DNA from: Strigamia acuminata
Lineage: Eukaryota; Arthropoda; Chilopoda; Geophilomorpha; Linotaeniidae
Reading direction: 5' to 3'
NCBI GenBank assembly: GCA_949358305.1
Contig: OX442314.1
Location: 40,432,581-40,496,580, forward strand
DNA: 64,000 bases
In this document: positions 44,521 through 56,127 of the stretch, one piece after another
Numbering within the stretch: position 1 is the first letter of the stretch
How the letters are laid out: the number at the start of each line of letters is the position of its first letter
Notes under the pieces: model-generated
Database searches by the model: none
What the model was told of the DNA's origin: nothing
Seen by the model: only the letters and a program-made list of their open reading frames with translations
Translations under genes and position numbers: made by a program

Positions 44521-45682
44521 AAATCCTACTACAGTTTGGTTTTACCTGCAGTTGTGACTGGATATGGTCTTACCCACTGCAGTCTGGGGATTTACCACAG
44601 TGGGAGGGACGCATACATCACGTAATAAATTATTATGAAATTTCTTTGAGAATAATTTCAATTGTGTTTTAAAATGCAGTTTTTGTTCGGTTTTGTGCCA
44701 ATCCAAGCATAAATTGTGTTTTGAAATGTTATTTTTGATTGATTTTGTGCAAATTCAACGACAAATTGTGTTTAAACATCAAACTCGACACAATTTATCG
44801 ACAAATAGTTGTAAAATGCGATTTAGTGCAAAATCTGAGGAAAAATTGTGTTTAAATATTGAATTTACCACAATTTATCGGTGAATTGTGATTTAAAATG
44901 CAATTTTCGTTCGTAATAACGTAATAACGAGATTGTTGGGTTTTGGCTTTTAATCGTTGTCTAGGGGTTGGGTCACCTATCTCACTGTGTGGCAGTGCTG
45001 TTAGGCACGCTACACCGGCAACCGTCCCGTCTCTTTGCACTCCTCGAGAGGCCATGCCCCTGCAGTCTACAAAGTATACCTCACTGCGCTCGAAATCAGT
45101 TTTTTTTTTTACCAGTAAATGAGATCCTACTCCCTGCCCAATCGCTTGAACAGTTGACTATAGCCCAGCAGCTGTCTTAACTAACTGTGCTCTCTCTACG
45201 AACATAGCAGCTGACCCTAACTCAGCACTTCCTTAGATTTACGATTTTCGCTACCACTCTTTTTTTTTCGTTATAAACTCATATTCACAACCAATCTAAT
45301 AGCAGGAATGAAAAATAATGTTTACGTTACACTAGATCCAAAACAAAAGGCACATAGTTAGAAGAAAACGTCATGTTGTATTCACACGTATTCCACCACA
45401 GACAGCTGCCATTACACCATCGTTGCGCCCATAGCGCATTATGGTGGCAGAAGATGACAATTTTTTTTGCTAAAATTGTACCGTATTTTATTTGTTTGTG
45501 TATACTGTATATTTATGTTTACACGTTTAGACTCTGTATAGGAGGCGCCCGGCGTCCTTCTGCACCCAGAGCCCTTCTGTCCCAGGCACCCTTCTGTTCT
45601 GTAACAGACACCCATGCCCACAGATCCCCTAATCTGTGCCCATACCTTTCTGAGCCTGGTGCCCCTGGGCTGCAGCCCAGTT
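44521..45682. other. AT-rich region, no gene recognised
   Basis: Diverged repeats of AAATTGTGTTTAAA(C/T)AT lie at 44640-44910. No supported coding region. Confidence 0.3.
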
Positions 45683-45778
45683 AGCCCAATGGTAAAGGTG
45701 GGCCTGGTTGTATGGGTGCACTCTTGGACTATCAAGCCAATGGTTTTGTGTTCACATTCTTCTCTTTCCACAGCGGAG
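45683..45778 (+). repeat. tRNA-derived SINE-like or tRNA pseudogene
   Basis: GTTAGCCCAATGGTAAAG resembles a Pol III A box and GGTTTTGTGTTCACATTCT a degraded B box at suitable distance. The anticodon arm and acceptor stem do not fold cleanly, so no functional tRNA is called. Confidence 0.35.
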
Positions 45779-46059
45779 AACTACTAATAAAATTTAGGTT
45801 GTCTGTTTTTGCTGTATCTAATTAACTTTTATCTGTATGCTGATTTCTACCATCATTGTTATTGTCGTGTCTCTTTTGTAGGTCATTTCCATCCTGTCCG
45901 TCATCTTTGTTTTGTCCGTCATCAGATTTATGCTTAAAAATACCACTTTGGTGTTTTATGCTTAAAAATAGCAGAAATATACATGCGGTGCTTGGCAGGG
46001 ATTTTTTAATGGGGTTGGGAGTTAAACTGTTTTTATTAAATTTTATTGTGAGGTAAATA

Positions 46060-46185
46060 TGAAAAAAATTACGAATAATATGAAAATAAAATACGTAAAT
46101 TATGAAAAAAAATACGAAAAATATGAAAATAAAATACGTAAATTATGAAAAAAAATACGAAAAATATGAAAATGTGAAAACTTAA
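46060..46185. repeat. AT-rich tandem repeat, about 44 bp
   Basis: TATGAAAATAAAATACGTAAAT recurs with AAAAAAAATACGAAAAA between copies. Confidence 0.65.
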
Positions 46186-46540
46186 ATATGACAACTTTTA
46201 CAAAAGAAATATAGTGCATCACCTTTGTAAGAGAGACACTCTTCATGGAACCACTGTCGACATTACTCACACATTACATGCTTCCTGGTTGTAACAATTC
46301 CAGTCACATCCACCGTTTGTCTTTTAAATGGCCTGCAATTACAACCAAGTGCACATATGGTAATTTTGCAATTAGATTCGTACAATATATCCAATGTATC
46401 TTGTCTAATGGGCTGTTTTGTTGTCCGTGTAATGTGGTATAAATCGAAAGCAAAAATGTTGTGTTTGAGTATTTCAGACACTTTAATCCAATTTTCTTCT
46501 TCTTCGAATTCCTGGTGCAGTGTTGGCTCACTGTATCAAT

Positions 46541-46645
46541 GGTTTTGAAAGGCCAGTAGCTTATGCTTCGAATTCGTTATCAGCTGCTCAGCGTAATTAT
46601 GGTCACATACACAAGGAGGCCTATGCATTGGTGTGTGGTGTCTAA
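46541..46645 (+). pseudogene. Gypsy RNase H fragment
   Basis: Thirty-four codons encode RPVAYASNSLSAAQRNYGHI then HKEAYALVCGV and a stop, matching the RPIAYASRSL...NYxxxxKEALA block of Gypsy RNase H. The rest of the element is gone. Confidence 0.7.
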
Positions 46646-46681
46646 CCACTGATAAAAACAACTGCCTTTATAATAATAATA

Positions 46682-47095
46682 AATTTCCAAAAATAACTGG
46701 TTACTTTATATGATGTCCAGCGAGGCCTAGGTGTGTTCGGGACCCATCCAGAGGCCTTTAGAAGGTCGTAAATACCTAGAAAATTGAAAAAAAAACTATG
46801 AAAATAAAAATTGAAGAAAAAACGATTAAAAATAAATAAAAATCGAAGATAAACTTAAAAAATTGGTAAAAATTAATTTCCAAAAATGGCTGGTCACCTT
46901 TTATGATGTCCAGCGAGGCCTATGTCTGTTCTGGGCTCACCTAGATGCCTTTAGAAGGTCTTAAATACTTAGAAAATCGAAAAAAAACGATTAAAAATAA
47001 TTAGATATTGAAGAAAAACAATCAAAAATAAGTAAAAATTAAAGAAAAACTTAAAAAAATTGGTAAAAATGAATTTCCAAAAATTTCCAAGAATT
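46682..47095. repeat. Tandem repeat, about 195 bp, just over two copies
   Basis: AATTTCCAAAAAT begins units at about 46682, 46876 and 47071; GATGTCCAGCGAGGCCTA and CTTTAGAAGGTC are shared by the first two. Confidence 0.8.
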
Positions 47096-47309
47096 TATTA
47101 TCGAAATTACTATAACAAAAATAAAACTTCTGGGGGTGGTTCAATTTAAATCACAATGTCAGCCATGATAAACAAACACGCGAAATTACAACAAAGAGAT
47201 CATGGTCAACAAGGAAGTGGAGAGGAGAAAAACAACACAGCCTCCAGGACGTGACGCGACCTAGTGGCAAAATATAGCAACAAATGACGAAAAAACGGAA
47301 AAAATACTA

Positions 47310-47470
47310 AATTTCCGGCGGTATAAATTCTGCCATCACATTGGCAGGTTTATACCGCCAACTTCCGGCAGCATGGACCTGCCCACAGATTGGCGAATTT
47401 ATATCGCCAACTTCCGGCGGTATAATCCTGCTCTCTCATTGGCGGGTTTATAGCACCAACTTCCGGATCC
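47310..47470. repeat. Three tandem units of an inverted-repeat motif
   Basis: TTCCGGCGGTATAA and TTTATACCGCCAACTTCCGG alternate around ATTGGCGG/CATTGGC cores, with about 65-bp spacing. Confidence 0.65.
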
Positions 47471-47477
47471 CAAGCTA

Positions 47478-47690
47478 CTCAGTTCATCTATCACTTTGGA
47501 AGCTACTTAACCCCAAAAAATGAAATGAGCAAATAATTGTTTGGTCATCTGATTTACATAGATCCCTAATTTTAATCTGTCCTCATTTAGGGATTCATCA
47601 ATAGAAGAGGCTCCTGCAGCACTACGCTCAATTACGGCCGCTGAGTTGTTAAATAACTCGGATGATATTGCTGTAATGAATCCATTTTTT
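47478..47690. repeat. Dispersed repeat, copy B
   Basis: Paralogue of 38404-38600; it differs by scattered substitutions and one-base indels. Confidence 0.65.
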
Positions 47691-48903
47691 GGTGAAAAAT
47701 AAAAAACCAAGGACATTTTTGGGAATAGTCTTTTTGTAAAAAAAATTTTTTTTTAAAAATAATATACATAAAGTGATTAATTCAAATTTTATACCTTTAT
47801 CGGACTCATATCTTTCATCTAAACGAACTTCTTCACCCGTGTTGTCGGTCCATTTCTTTGTTTCGACATATTTCTTTTTCAAAAAAGTTTCTTTTGAACT
47901 TTGTGCATTAGCTGATTTACGCAGGATTTCACAGTTTCACACTCAGCAAACATCCTTTTTAAATAATCTTTCTTCTTTTCTCCTGATCCAGTAACACACT
48001 AAAAACTTAATCAATTGATTAAAAGTTATAAAATGTCTATGTCAATCCTAGGTAGTCTATATGTATATTGGGCCACTAGCAGTCCAATTTGGCAATATTA
48101 AATCAATATTGAAGTGATGGAATGCTATTAGATCATAGTGGGTGCCCCTACTATGAGATACTAACAAATACTTAAGAGAGTTTTGAGTAAAGTGTGTTTA
48201 CCTCGCATTTAGTCGCAGTCCTGTCTCACATTGACTTTAGTAACGAGGATCCAAAGGGGTCTTGGCGGAAAAATCCAGCAATGTTGCCATGGTAGCCGTA
48301 GCCCATACTGGAGTTGAATCAACAAAACCAAATCTATCTCCTCCAGTGCCAAACTACTATCCTGAAGAAATGCATCCATGCAAGAGAGTTTTACGCATGA
48401 TTCAGTAACAAAATACCAAATAAACCAGGTGTTGCAACAATGCATGATTAGTGCGTTAATAAATTGACGCACAGTAAAGTTATCGACCAAAAGGTATCCA
48501 AAATTATGTTGGTCAAATATAAAGTGCAAACATCCCAGTTTAAACTCTGTTTAGAGTTTATACACAAAAAATAACCAGCCTCATTCGTATGTCAACCGAT
48601 GAGGGAAAGGTGGATCTAAGAATCAATACAAGTATCTAATTAGTATGGAGTAATTAGTATGGAGTTATCGCTCTTGGTCATTCAACAAGCCGAACAAGCA
48701 TCTTGGTATAGACGAAGTATTCTGTTGTTGATACTTTTATAATTCGGCAATAGAGTGCGTTGTAGTATTCAATACACTGATAAAAGCAAAGATTATTGTT
48801 TTGTGAATTACTTTATTGATTCAAATAATGCCATCAGGTATTCAACACATAAAATATACCTCAAAGTCAAAATATACAAATTCTAATCTTCCGTATTTGT
48901 CAA
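47691..48903. other. No gene recognised; 3' flank of the EndoG-like gene
   Basis: Short open frames here show no domain. An AATAAA for the minus-strand gene is at 48817-48812. Confidence 0.35.
48812..48817 (-). terminator. Poly(A) signal AATAAA of the EndoG-like gene
   Basis: It lies about 90 bases after the stop at 48904 on the minus strand. Confidence 0.55.
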
Positions 48904-51248
48904 TCAACTAGCCACATTTTCGAAACACAATCGTCTTGGTGTGTAGTATCGATGCTAAAAATAAAAAAATAAACATTAATCAAAAGTAAACAACAATTAA
49001 ATTTTTGAAACCAAAAAAAAAAGAGATGAAAAAATTATTCGTCTTTAAAAAAAGAAAAAACCAAAACGTAAAAAGACTATTGTAAATATTACCGCTGTAA
49101 AATATCGGTCCGGGAAAGTATAATCGACGACTTTATCTTCGACTTGGTTAAATATCAAAAACCCAGCATCCTTTTCCAAACTCTTCCTAGTCACAACAAA
49201 TTTCCGCAAATCCACCACCTCGTGACATTTATTTTCAAACTTATAGCACTCGAGTCGAAAATGTTTATTCCAACGTTGCTTAACGAGAATAACTTTAAAA
49301 AAATGCGTCGGCACTGCAATTCTTTTCCCACCAATCACTTCGTAATTCACAGTCCATCTTCCATCATCTTCTCTTCTAAAACAAAACAAAATCCCTTTTT
49401 AAAAACAAAAATCCCAAAAAAAACACCAATCCATACTTGGGTAAATACAAAGGCCCCGTCAACACATACACACTATCATAATTTCTCGAAAGCCACGCAA
49501 CATACGAGCGCAATTCTTCCCAGATGGTTTTGGCGCCGTAGTCGCCATTTTTGACTCTCTGAACACATAAAAAAAATTAAATACAATAAAATTAAATACA
49601 AATATAACCAACCAACCTGTGCCACAACATTGGAACACACACACAAGTCCCCAGGAAGTCCCGGGTGCAAATCGTGCTCAGCTAAATGCTGCGCTTTGTA
49701 TCCCTCGTAATCACTGATCGATGTACGGAAGTCTATCGGGATCTCCATCTGTTCTTTATCGAGACGAGGCTCTATAGTCCGTTCTTGCGTCAATTTGTCA
49801 CTCCTTATTTCCTCCAACGTCCAACATGCCGTCCGCGTGTTATTGTCGTAGCAAATAAGAAAATCGTCGTTCTCGATTAACCACCTCTTTGCGATTTTCG
49901 GATACGGGAATATTTTCCCTCCGTGACTGTAGAATTGCCACTTCAACGGGGGCGGAGTGGGCACACGCAAGGGCCCCACGAGCCGCAGCTGTGTAATCAC
50001 TTTATCTTCCGTCAGTACGTACGGTCGGCGGGATTCTGCACTTTTCGCCGGGTGCGGCGTGCAGGGTCGCGTGGGCTTTGCACGTTGAGAGCACTCCGCG
50101 TCGTCGTCTTCGGACGACGACGACAAACAAATAGTTCCCGTTCGCGAAGGTTTCGTTTCGTGCGAACATTCGACAACGGAGTCTTCGGGCGACGTTACTA
50201 AATCCACAGTTTCGTCTCGCGAACGTTTCGAACGTTTTGAACGTTGCGGACTCACCGCATCGTCGTCATCGGACGACGACGGTAAACAAATAGTTCCGGT
50301 TCGTGCTGGTTTTACATCGTCGTCTTCGTACGAATGTTTGGACGACGATGATAAATGCAGAGTGTCGATTCGCGAACGTTTCGTAGGGCGCGAATCTTCC
50401 GAATCGTCCGAATCGTCGGGTTCCCAGTACGACGACATTACCCGAGATTCACTTCGTCCACGTTTCAGTCGATCTGGATTTTCGATCATCGATAACTCGC
50501 CGTCGGACGCCTCGGAAGACGTTAAACAATCCGAATCGCGGTATGTTGGATACTCCTGAACCAGCTGCAATGCTGGATAACTAGCATCGGGGGATTCTGG
50601 ACCGTACGCAGCTAGTCGACGACGATCAGGCGAATATGGACTGTCCGAAGGATTCGAGGATGCTGGGGAACTGGGGTAACGCGGAATAAACCCGAATTGT
50701 GGAGCGTCTAGATCAGGAGATGATGGAGAATCTCGATCAGGAGATGGTGGAGAATCTGGACCAGATTCAGAAGATGCTGGAGAATCGGGACCAGATTCAG
50801 AAGATGCTGGAGAAGTAGGAAAAGGCGGTGATGGATAAAAAGGACCGGATGTTTGAAAATTGGGTATTCGACATTCAGTTTCGGGTGTTTTCTTGTATTC
50901 GGCGAATTTCGCACGACCCGAGGTGCGTCTGCGTGGATCTTTAGGTTCCGGAAACTCGGATATTTTCTTGATTACCGGTTTTCTTTGCTGTAGGGCGAAT
51001 TTTGCACCGAGAGTGCGGGTTTGTCGGACTGGAGAAATCGGAGTGTCGGTGTCGGGAAGTGGCGGAGCGTAGAGGTCCGGAGTGGCCGGAAAATCAGCGA
51101 GTGGAGTTTCGTCGTCGCTTGTGTCGCAGTAGTGGGCTTGGCAAGGAGGTTGCGCTTTTACTTGGAGGAAATTTCGGCGCCATTTGAGGGCGAATGACGA
51201 GTATAGACATCCGGCGAGTCCGAAGGCAGAAGTGGCCCAAAATCGCAT
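48904..51248 (-). CDS. EndoG/EXOG-like nuclease-domain protein with SIM-rich N-terminal region
   Basis: Four exons on the minus strand: 51248-49617, 49558-49437, 49375-49093 and 48954-48904, with GT-AG introns of 58, 61 and 138 bp; phases fit and give 695 residues. The first 25 residues are hydrophobic and basic, like the mitochondrial anchor of EndoG. Residues 40-400 are disordered and rich in Ser, Pro, Asp and Glu, with four SUMO-interaction-like motifs before acidic/serine runs (IDTLHL 294, GTICLP 317, ETVDLV 346, GTICLS 371). Residues 435-680 resemble the DNA/RNA non-specific endonuclease fold: WTLEEI, DYEG, SNVVAQ, VYVLTGPLYLP, VIGGKRIAVPTHFFKVIL. The DRGH motif reads KAQH (His521 kept, Arg lost), and the metal-binding Asn of YWNRLE appears as IWEELR (Glu558). 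It may be a pseudo-enzyme. All frames are intact, so it looks like a live host gene. Confidence 0.82.
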
Positions 51249-51640
51249 TGATTTGAAGGTTTTGACGTTGAATTTTTGGTTTGATAAGGGATGGTTTTGT
51301 TTTAGGGTTGTTTTTTTGTTTTTGTTGTGATTTTTGGATTCAACAATGGAGGTCGGTGGTGTTGTTTGTTTTGAAAAAAGCCAATGGGAATTTTTGTTTA
51401 GTTTTTTAGTTGTGGAATTGTCACGATTCTATCTTTGTTAATTTTAACAAATTCTTGGCCTTTTTTTTGTCTAATTATTCAATTTTGGATGCAAAAAAAA
51501 AAAAAAAAAAAAAAAATTTATTTTTATGTTTTATCAAAATTTTTCATACTGATCGAAATAAAAATGATTCTGCCAAAGATAGCAACTTATTACAGAAAAG
51601 ATTTGATTATCGTTCACTGCAACAATTGACATCATCTGAT
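51249..51640. other. Upstream region of the EndoG-like gene
   Basis: T/A-rich with an A-run of more than 20 bases at 51492-51517. It should hold the minus-strand promoter. No other gene is supported. Confidence 0.35.
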
Positions 51641-51692
51641 CAGTCAGTTTCAACAGTCAGTTTCAACAGTCAGTTTCAACAGTCAGTTTCAA
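51641..51692. repeat. Four exact 13-bp repeats CAGTCAGTTTCAA
   Basis: Units start at 51641, 51654, 51667 and 51680, directly upstream of the palindromic module. Confidence 0.88.
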
Positions 51693-51699
51693 CAGACCG

Positions 51700-51940
51700 T
51701 CGAGGCTACCGTACATACGTTGGCGGGCATAAAGATTCGTTCTGTCGAGAACGAGAATCGTGATTTATGGGTATAGACCCCAAGGTAACTAGAATAATAT
51801 AAGGTAAGACGGATAGGGGGTGCGCGTTGAAGGACGAGTTTCGCCACTATGCGCAGATGACGACACGCGTGGGCCGTAATAAAGGCGCGAACAAGCGGTA
51901 AAACAATCGATGCACTTGCTGAAAGTTTCACGGTAAGTTT
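51700..51940 (+). promoter_or_regulatory. Promoter-like palindromic module upstream of the THAP-SAP gene
   Basis: AAGATTCGTTCTGTCGAGAACG at 51732 onward is a variant of the palindrome at 28719 (arms CGTTCT/AGAACG kept). A TAGACCCC block and a donor-like CACG|GTAAGT at 51933 follow, suggesting a non-coding first exon for the gene at 52311. Confidence 0.4.
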
Positions 51941-52310
51941 TCAGTGTTGTAATTAATAATGAATGTATTTATGATAATATTATAATAATATTTATAACAA
52001 CTAATAATCTGATTAATTATAATCAGATATCCTTGGATCGTTTGAAGCAAGTTTTGAGGAACATCAATCACATTTGGTAAGTAAACAAACCAAACTTTTC
52101 TTCATAATTTTTCTGTATGGAAATAAAGGTATTGAAAAATAAAAAATGGGACAATTAAATAAGTCAATAAATAAATTAAAATAATTAGTAACTACATAAG
52201 TGAATAAGTAAACAAAGCAACTTAAGAAAAAAAAATAACCAAATAAATTTGAAATTTGTATATTGTACTGATTTTAATTATATATTTATTATTTATAATT
52301 TCTTGGAGAC

Positions 52311-53101
52311 ATGGTACATCATGGTGTCTGTGCCGTTGCCAGCTGCATCAACACATGGAGAAATAGCACAGGGAAGAACATCATTTATCATGCCTTTCCA
52401 CGTGGTGATGTCACGAGACAGCGTCTGTGGTTTGTCAAATGCAAGCGAGCAGATTGTACGTTCGACCCCAACAACCTAGGGGGGGCTTACTAGTGCCATC
52501 TAGAGACTGGGCATTTACAGTGCAGCAATTTGAAGTATCATTTGCCTGTAAGTTAATTAGTGTGTAAATCATTTATTCCTAATTTCTAATAATTTATTTT
52601 ATTTCACAGTATTCCATGGAAAATGCGTCAATCACTGCAACAACGTAATGGCAACTTTACGTGACCAACTAGAAGGGAAATATCCAAATATACACAAGCA
52701 AGCCATCAAAATATACGTCAGAACCCGAACTTTCATTCGAATTCGCCACATAAACACCACTCTTCAAAAAATGCAACGTGAAAAGAGAGAGGAAAGAAAA
52801 AGAAAACAGTTTGCAAATTCCCAAGTTAACAGCAGTCAACCAATACAACATCAGATGATAGAAGTCACAAACAATGAACCAACAGCAGCAATCCAAGGAG
52901 ATATGTCACTTCAAACTCTTCAAAGTCTTAAAGTAATCACACATTGTAATTAGCATGGGATTTAATATGTTTATCAATATATTTTTTCACTTCATATAGG
53001 TTATGGAACTAAGACGGGAGTTGAAAGCTCGCCACCTGCCTACATCTGGTAAAAAAGCTGAATTACAGCAAAGACTGACATTAGCTATATCAAATAATTA
53101 A
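52311..53101 (+). CDS. THAP-type zinc finger and SAP domain protein, one apparent frameshift
   Basis: Exons: 52311-52547, 52610-52932, 53000-53101; introns of 62 and 67 bp with GT-AG ends. Exon 1 starts MVHHGVCAVASC and has YHAFPRGDVTRQRLWFVKC, the first half of a THAP DNA-binding finger (C-x4-C, FP, W). A run of seven G at 52479-52485 breaks the frame; eight would keep it open and fit the splice phase of exon 2. The canonical C-x2-H pair of THAP is not evident in either frame. Exon 2 has KIYVRTRTFIRIRHIN and a basic coiled stretch. Exon 3 encodes a SAP motif (ELRRELKARHLPTSGKKAEL), which binds AT-rich DNA. Probably a DNA-binding protein of host or domesticated transposon origin. Confidence 0.65.
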
Positions 53102-53660
53102 ATGTTAAATGTTAAGTAATGTAAATTTTAGGAACAAATTATGGTACATATAATTACTTTCTAAAGCATTAAACACTAGTTAGTTTATTTCAATTTTTTG
53201 GTTGTTTGTTTCTGTATTAATTTGAAGTATTCAATTATCTTGGAATTAAAAACTTGCATTTTCTTTTTAGGTTTTTTTTTTTAATAATCATAATTATTTA
53301 TAATTTATTTCTTTATTTCTTTATTATAATTACAAAATCGATTGAAAAAAGCAATAAAACCACTAGAAAAACGATTAAAACAAATAAAAAAAAACAAATA
53401 AAATCTTTAAAATCGGTAAAATCAATTAAAATTCAATTAAAAATCGATTAAAAATATGAAGCCGAACCTTGAACATCTCCATTAGATCCTCCTTTCCCAT
53501 TTTTAGCCTCGTAATTTATTTATAATTACTTATTTATTTATTTATTTATTACTGAATTCAATGTTTATTTTATCGCTGTTGTATGGCGCGCACGGTCTAT
53601 CGGCCCAGATATGACGTTTTAGTCAACTCGCTCTGTGATTGGCTACTTGCGTACCCGTAT
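53102..53660. other. AT-rich spacer
   Basis: A- and T-runs and a (TTTA)n stretch at about 53520-53550. A GTTGAAGCAC repeat (three copies) follows at 53705-53735. No gene. Confidence 0.4.
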
Positions 53661-53860
53661 ACCCCTGTGTAGACCCCGTAGTTCACGTTGATCCATGGTC
53701 GCTGAAGCACGTTGAAGCACGTTGAAGCACGAGTTGTGTTTGTCGTCTTGGTTTGATTAAGTTTGAATCTTACTTTGGATTTGGGTCTTTCCTATCCAAC
53801 TTTGCTCCAATTTCAATGGTGCCTAATTTTTTTGTCCAGCAAAACGAGGTAGGTTGTTAT
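53661..53860 (+). promoter_or_regulatory. Third copy of the promoter-like module
   Basis: TAGACCCCGTAGTTCACGTTGATCC and GTTGTGTTTGTCGTCTTGGTTTGA...TTTGAATCTTACTTT match 28755-28960 in order, ending at a donor-like CGAG|GTAGGT at 53849 (compare CGAG|GTAAGT at 29060). The ABT1-like fragment follows. Confidence 0.45.
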
Positions 53861-54144
53861 CCTTTGATGAAATAGGCTACTCAGCGCGCGGTTCATTGTG
53901 TTCGCGCTTTCATTGTGTCGGCGCTAAAAATCTGCTTTTTTATTTTTATTTTTTATATATTACGTATGATTGTTTTTGCTTTAATGTCTTCTTGGTCTCC
54001 AACCTTTTTGGCAAATGCGCAGTTTTTATTATTTTTTTTAATACTTCGATGATTTTCTGATTATTCTCGGCATTTTTTATTGTTTTCTTTTCAGTCTTTT
54101 TCGGGCAAAATTGATCGCTGAAACCAACCAATGACGAGCGAGAG

Positions 54145-54445
54145 ATGGAATCTGGAATTATATATTTAAGTACAATACCGCCGACGATGAACGTGAAAAT
54201 AATTCAACAGTTCTTTTCAAATTTTGGCCAAACGGGCAACATGTTTCTGAAACCGAGTGGTAGGTGTTTGTAGTATTGATAACTTATTTATTTAAGTAAT
54301 ATTAATAATTTTATTTTATTCAGCAAGGGCTTCGAAAAAATCCATGTATTATTTTACCGAAGGCTGGATCGAATTCAAGAGGAAGAAAATGGCCAAAGGA
54401 GTGGCCTCCAGTCTGCACAACACTCAAGTGGGTGGAAAGCCGTAA
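54145..54445 (+). pseudogene. ABT1/ESF2-like gene fragment (RRM part)
   Basis: Two exons, 54145-54259 and 54324-54445, with a 64-bp GT-AG intron, encode 78 residues. GIIYLSTIPPTM, FFSNFGQTGNMFLKP and FTEGWIEFKRKKMAKGVASS then LHNTQVGG match the RNA-recognition-like core of ABT1/ESF2, a nucleolar factor for 18S rRNA processing and basal transcription. The normal C-terminal third is missing: the frame stops at TAA 54443, which overlaps a donor-like GTAACT, so a further exon could lie far downstream, but none was found. A 5' non-coding exon may come from the module at 53661. Confidence 0.7.
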
Positions 54446-54467
54446 CTTGTTTAAATTGCTTTAATGG

Positions 54468-54780
54468 GGGTGTAAAATCCAACTCTCTACCTCCACGTGG
54501 TCACCCCTGGATAAACTGACGACAAACCTACATGTCTCGGTGGAACCAGAAGAGAGCTCTGGTTGTTTAATAATTTCTCTCGTATTTTAAACTCACATTC
54601 CTTCCTGAGAGTGGCATTTACATTTTTAAATGTATTGTTAGCCCGCATTCCTTTCTTTCAAGATTGTGGCGTTTACATTTTTTAATGTATTGTTAGCCCG
54701 CATTCCTTTCTTTCATGAATGTGACATTTACATTTTTCGTTGGCAATTTCATTGTATTTGTAAGTTGACATTTTTCCATG
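54468..54780. repeat. Dispersed repeat, second copy of 29776-30170
   Basis: GGGTGTAAAATCCAACTCTC, the TCCACGTGGTCACCCCTGG block and three GGCATTTACATTTTT units match the first copy in order. It starts about 20 bases after the ABT1 fragment. Confidence 0.8.
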
Positions 54781-55572
54781 GATGTAGCATTTACATGACG
54801 GTGTTGCAAGATTGCATTCTTACATGATTGCGGTGTCTACATTTTTTAAAGTTTCTTTGAGAAATATATTTTTTCCTTTTGGTGATTCTGGTCCACAAAG
54901 ATTCGAGTGTATTATTTCCTACACCTTTTCAATTTTTTTGCTCATAAACGGCCCTTTATGAAAATTATTGTTATTGTCAATAAGTAAGCTCACAATAACA
55001 ATAGACGAAATTGAGTTTTTCTTCTGGATTGAAGCAATGCGTTTGTAACGGAAATGTTTCTGAAGAATGATGATAAAGAATTAGATGTGATAAAATTTTG
55101 TTCAGTGATTGTAGGAACAAGCTAGTCTTATTTTGTGAATTCTAAATTGTACACAGATTAGTTTGAACTTTTGTTGAGTGTCTTGTACTGGTTCATCGTG
55201 ATCTCCATAATAGGCTTGGTTTTTTTTCCCATTAACTTGGTCAATTCCTCAAACAACATGGTTTTCGGCTTCTTCGGACACCCGAGATCGGAGAAGAGCC
55301 GGTCAGACACATGAGAGGAACACAGAAACTTTCTTTCACTGCTTGAAAATTAATATTTACAAATTGTAAATTTATTGTAAACATATTGTAAATGTCAACC
55401 TTTTTTGCATATTTACAACATTAAATGTGTCAAAAAAGATTTTAATTTACTTTCCTATTCAATTTTTATTTATTGTTGTCAGTGTTAGTTTAAGTTAGTC
55501 ATGATTAACTAAAAAAGAATTCACAAATATAGAATTTTTTTTTACTTTATTTAATTTTTATGGTACATTTTC
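54781..55572. other. No gene recognised
   Basis: AT-rich. TGTAAATTTATTGTAAACATATTGTAAATG near 55360 is a short tandem motif. Confidence 0.35.
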
Positions 55573-55659
55573 ATGGTACATTTTAATAGCATAAAATATA
55601 GAATAAGAAAAATGCAGAAAATGCAGCTTGAAGTGCTATATGTGCTACAATTTTTACTT

Positions 55660-56127
55660 TCACTTTCCTCGAATTCTTTTTTTTTTGGGTTTTTTGAAAT
55701 CTGCGAAAACGGGGCTCGTTTCATCGAATTAAAAGATATGCGGTACGTTTCATCGAATTGTCGGGGATGCTATTTACGTCGTCGATACGTGTTTGGTCCC
55801 GGCACAGAGGGTTTACTAAAGTGGTGGGAGAAGAATTATGTCCTTGGGAAGTTACGCCGAAATGGTGTGCGAACTCCTCCCAAATTTCCACCCGAATTGT
55901 GGAGCTGTTATGCAGTTTATCAAGCTGGCCAACCCAGAACCACCAATCCTGTAGAGTCTTGGCATTTTTGTTTCAACACGCTGGTCGGCAATAAGCACAT
56001 CGGATTTTTCCCAATGTTGGAAACTTTGCAGCGCCGACAGGCAGATACAGATACAACCTTTGAAAAGATTTTACGAGGCGACCCAAAACTACCAAGTAAA
56101 AAAGAAGTTGTGCGCCGCGAGATGTGA
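55660..56127 (+). pseudogene. MULE transposase C-terminal fragment
   Basis: The frame ending at 56127 encodes LLKWWEKNYVLGKLRRNG, PPKFPPELWSCY, RTTNPVESWHFCFNTLVG and FFPMLETLQRRQAD. The block RTxNxVExWHxxF with FPxxLW before it is the conserved C-terminal part of MULE (FLYWCH-associated) transposases and contains the catalytic Glu. The N-terminal half is missing. Confidence 0.72.

Noticed and set aside
45683-45778. Functional tRNA gene
   Set aside because: A-box and B-box resemblance only; the acceptor, anticodon and T arms do not pair properly.
48209-48529. 106-codon minus-strand frame
   Set aside because: Composition and hydrophobic pattern look random and no motif is found.
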